The translations under genes and the position numbers were made by a program. DNA of 7,407 nt from Clostridium sp. CAG:510. Its GTDB lineage: Bacteria > Bacillota > Clostridia > Lachnospirales > Lachnospiraceae. The notes beneath the pieces are model-generated. The model ran no database searches, was not told where the DNA came from, and worked only from the letters and a program-made list of their open reading frames with translations. Below, piece after piece: positions 6,347 through 7,407 of the stretch (position 1 is its first letter; every line of letters starts with the position of its first letter). The stretch spans positions 1 to 7,407 of the forward strand of contig FR880816.1 of the NCBI GenBank assembly GCA_000434615.1, in the 5' to 3' direction.

Positions 6347-6363
6347 ATACAAGTGTGTGAAAA

Positions 6364-6391
6364 CGAAAGAGTGTCATCAGATGCGCTTTCG
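6364..6391 (+). promoter_or_regulatory. Possible leader hairpin just before the yceD ribosome binding site
   Basis: CGAAAG (6364-6369) can pair with CTTTCG (6386-6391), leaving 16 nt between the arms. The stem ends two bases before the GGGAG Shine-Dalgarno element (6394-6398) and lies within the short predicted leader. A role in translational control of the yceD-rpmF message is possible but not shown; the stem is short. Confidence 0.35.
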
Positions 6392-6404
6392 CCGGGAGCA
6401 GGCT

Positions 6405-6932
6405 ATGTTACTTAATTTGACAGATGTATTTACAAACGAAGGCAGGGTTCGGAAAGAATCCGTTGCAATGGAGCTGAAAGAGTTCAAAAGCCGTATGGGT
6501 GTGTTTCCCATTGTGGAGCAGAGCCCGTTAGAGCTTACCATTACCAATGAGGGAATGGGCAAGGCACTGATAAAAGGTCATGCAGTCTTAACCCAACTGA
6601 TGAGCTGCGACAGATGCCTTAAGGAAGTCAGAGTTCCTATTACGATTGATTTTGAAAGAACGGTTGCTTCACCGGATGTGAGAGATGACAAATTAGAGGA
6701 TGATGGCGATTTCGATGTAATGGAAGGCTATCAGCTTAACGTAGATGTACTGGTATACAACGAGCTTTTAATGAACCAGCCTGAAAAGGTACTTTGTAAG
6801 CCGGATTGCAAAGGAATTTGTATGAAGTGTGGCAAAGACCTGAATGAAGGGGAATGTGGATGCGATACATTCGTGCCGGATCCCCGCATGGCGGTATTAC
6901 AAGATATCTTTAAAGCAAATAAGGAGGTGTAA
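6405..6932 (+). CDS. yceD: YceD/DUF177 family protein
   Basis: The product has 175 residues and belongs to the DUF177 family, found directly before rpmF in most bacteria and, in plants and E. coli, linked to 23S rRNA processing or accumulation. The protein carries a CDRC pair (68-71) followed by VPITIDFERTV, an acidic stretch (DDKLEDDGDFD, 94-104), the LNVDVLVYNELLMNQP block (111-126) and a cysteine-rich segment with Cys131, 135, 139, 142, 151 and 153, probably metal-binding. The ATG at 6405 is chosen because GGGAG (6394-6398) lies six bases upstream and the start MLLNLTDVF is typical. Upstream in-frame codons at 6318 (TTG) and 6381 (ATG) are less likely: the first is the -35 element itself, and the second lacks a good ribosome binding site. 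It is two bases from the start of rpmF and is co-transcribed with it. Confidence 0.9.
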   Translation: MLLNLTDVFTNEGRVRKESVAMELKEFKSRMGVFPIVEQSPLELTITNEGMGKALIKGHAVLTQLMSCDRCLKEVRVPITIDFERTVASPDVRDDKLEDDGDFDVMEGYQLNVDVLVYNELLMNQPEKVLCKPDCKGICMKCGKDLNEGECGCDTFVPDPRMAVLQDIFKANKEV

Positions 6933-6934
6933 CG

Positions 6935-7114
6935 ATGTCTATTTGTCCTAAGAATAAATCTTCCAAAGGTAGAAGAGATAAGAGAAGAGCAAACTGGAAA
7001 ATGAGTGCTCCTACATTAGTAAAATGCAGCAAATGCGGCGCATTAATGATGCCTCACAGAGTATGCAAGGCTTGTGGTTCTTACAATAAGAAAGAAATCA
7101 TTGCACAGGACTAA
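6935..7114 (+). CDS. rpmF: 50S ribosomal protein L32
   Basis: This short gene encodes 59 residues, the usual size of bL32, a component of the large ribosomal subunit. The N-terminal part has the family signature with a basic stretch (PKNKSSKGRRDKRRANWK), followed by APTLVKCSKCGALMMPHRVCKACGSYNKKEII. Four cysteines at 31, 34, 44 and 47 form the zinc ribbon, so this is the zinc-binding (C+) form, not the cysteine-free paralogue some bacteria use under zinc shortage. The ribosome binding site AAGGAGG (6921-6927) is perfect and overlaps the end of yceD. A strong terminator follows 13 bases after the stop, so transcription of the pair ends here. Confidence 0.97.
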   Translation: MSICPKNKSSKGRRDKRRANWKMSAPTLVKCSKCGALMMPHRVCKACGSYNKKEIIAQD

Positions 7115-7127
7115 TTTGAAATGCCAG

Positions 7128-7157
7128 GGACTTTCCTAAAAAGGGAAGTCCTTTTTT
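7128..7157 (+). terminator. Intrinsic terminator after rpmF
   Basis: GGACTTTCC (7128-7136) pairs with GGGAAGTCC (7143-7151) with one G-U wobble around a six-base loop TAAAAA, followed by six T residues (7152-7157). This is a textbook Rho-independent terminator on the plus strand and separates yceD-rpmF from the TraX-like gene. Confidence 0.92.
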
Positions 7158-7226
7158 CATATTGACAAAAACAGACCGTAATCCGGCAAAAATACCGGGA
7201 ATCATGGAAGGAAAGGTATAATAAAA

Positions 7227-7407
7227 ATGAATGAAAAGGGACTGACGGGGAGTACCTTAAAGTGGATAGCCATTGTGACGATGCTCATTGACCATACGGG
7301 TGCCGCTGTTTTGGAAAAAATGCTCATCAGCGGAAAATACGGGGAAGTGTCGGCGGCAAATCCTCTGTATCAGACGGATATGGTTTTGCGGGGGATCGGA
7401 AGACTGG
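7227..7407 (+). CDS. TraX family membrane protein (N-terminal part)
   Basis: The first 60 codons are visible and the gene runs off the right edge. The segment LKWIAIVTMLIDHTGAAVL (residues 11-29), with the LKxIAixxMxiDH motif, followed after a polar loop by MVLRGIGRL (52-60), is typical of the N-terminus of TraX-family (PF05857) proteins, polytopic membrane proteins named after the F-pilin acetylase but common in Firmicutes chromosomes, where their role is mostly unknown. AAGGAAAGG (7208-7216) stands ten bases before the ATG. The name does not imply conjugation here: no transfer gene is visible. The preceding terminator suggests an independent transcript. Confidence 0.8.
   Translation, partial: MNEKGLTGSTLKWIAIVTMLIDHTGAAVLEKMLISGKYGEVSAANPLYQTDMVLRGIGRL

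Noticed and set aside
6218..6407. AGCAGGCTATG found both after ackA (6218-6228) and at the yceD start (6397-6407)
   Set aside because: A single 11-bp match 179 bp apart; the first copy has no sensible gene behind it. Probably chance or a trace of an old duplication that cannot be judged here.
7162..7222. TTGACA at 7162-7167 and TATAAT at 7217-7222 as a promoter for the TraX gene
   Set aside because: The two elements are 49 bp apart, far from the needed 16-18 bp. TATAAT is also too close to the ATG at 7227 for a normal leader, and no good partner for either hexamer was seen.
7227..7407. Conjugation system suggested by the TraX name
   Set aside because: TraX-like proteins are common chromosomal membrane proteins in Firmicutes, and no relaxase, coupling protein or pilus gene is in the window.

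Overview
The window looks like chromosomal DNA of a low-to-medium GC Clostridia bacterium, most likely a Lachnospiraceae-type gut anaerobe. This is inferred from the gene content and order (acetate fermentation genes next to a YlbM-type ligase and yceD-rpmF), strong AGGAGG-type ribosome binding sites and the protein sequences; no taxonomic search was possible. There are eight confident genes, one of them cut by the right edge, plus a possible gene tail at the left edge.

Layout. Positions 1-301 hold a possible C-terminal gene end and a degenerate A-rich array of about 51-bp repeats, with no convincing complete gene. Next come a small four-helix membrane protein of unknown function (302-760), then an ACT-domain regulator-like protein (810-1082) and a UPF0210/DUF711 protein (1103-2467), a widely conserved two-gene pair with its own promoter inside the end of the membrane protein gene. 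The UPF0210 gene converges on a minus-strand gene for a TmcAL/YlbM-type tRNA(Met) cytidine acetate ligase (2528-3856). The short gap between them is filled by three 16-bp units, two of them perfect palindromes. The ligase gene is divergent from pta-ackA (3990-4991, 5018-6217), the phosphotransacetylase/acetate kinase route that turns acetyl-CoA into acetate and ATP. A new strong promoter then drives yceD (DUF177) and rpmF (ribosomal protein L32, zinc-binding form), closed by a clear intrinsic terminator at 7128-7157. A TraX-family membrane protein begins at 7227 and runs off the window.

How the genes fit together. Acetyl-CoA/acetate metabolism is the common theme of the centre: Pta and AckA make acetyl phosphate and acetate, and TmcAL consumes acetate and ATP to acetylate the elongator tRNA(Met) wobble cytidine. 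This metabolic link is an inference from family knowledge and gene position. yceD-rpmF is a ribosome/rRNA-linked pair. I see no phage, transposon, CRISPR or defence system. The less ordinary material is non-coding or repeat-based: the 51-bp array, the 16-bp palindromes, a 17-residue tandem duplication inside the TmcAL-like protein, the TTGTAT half-sites between ligase gene and pta, and the repeat-laden promoter and leader of yceD.
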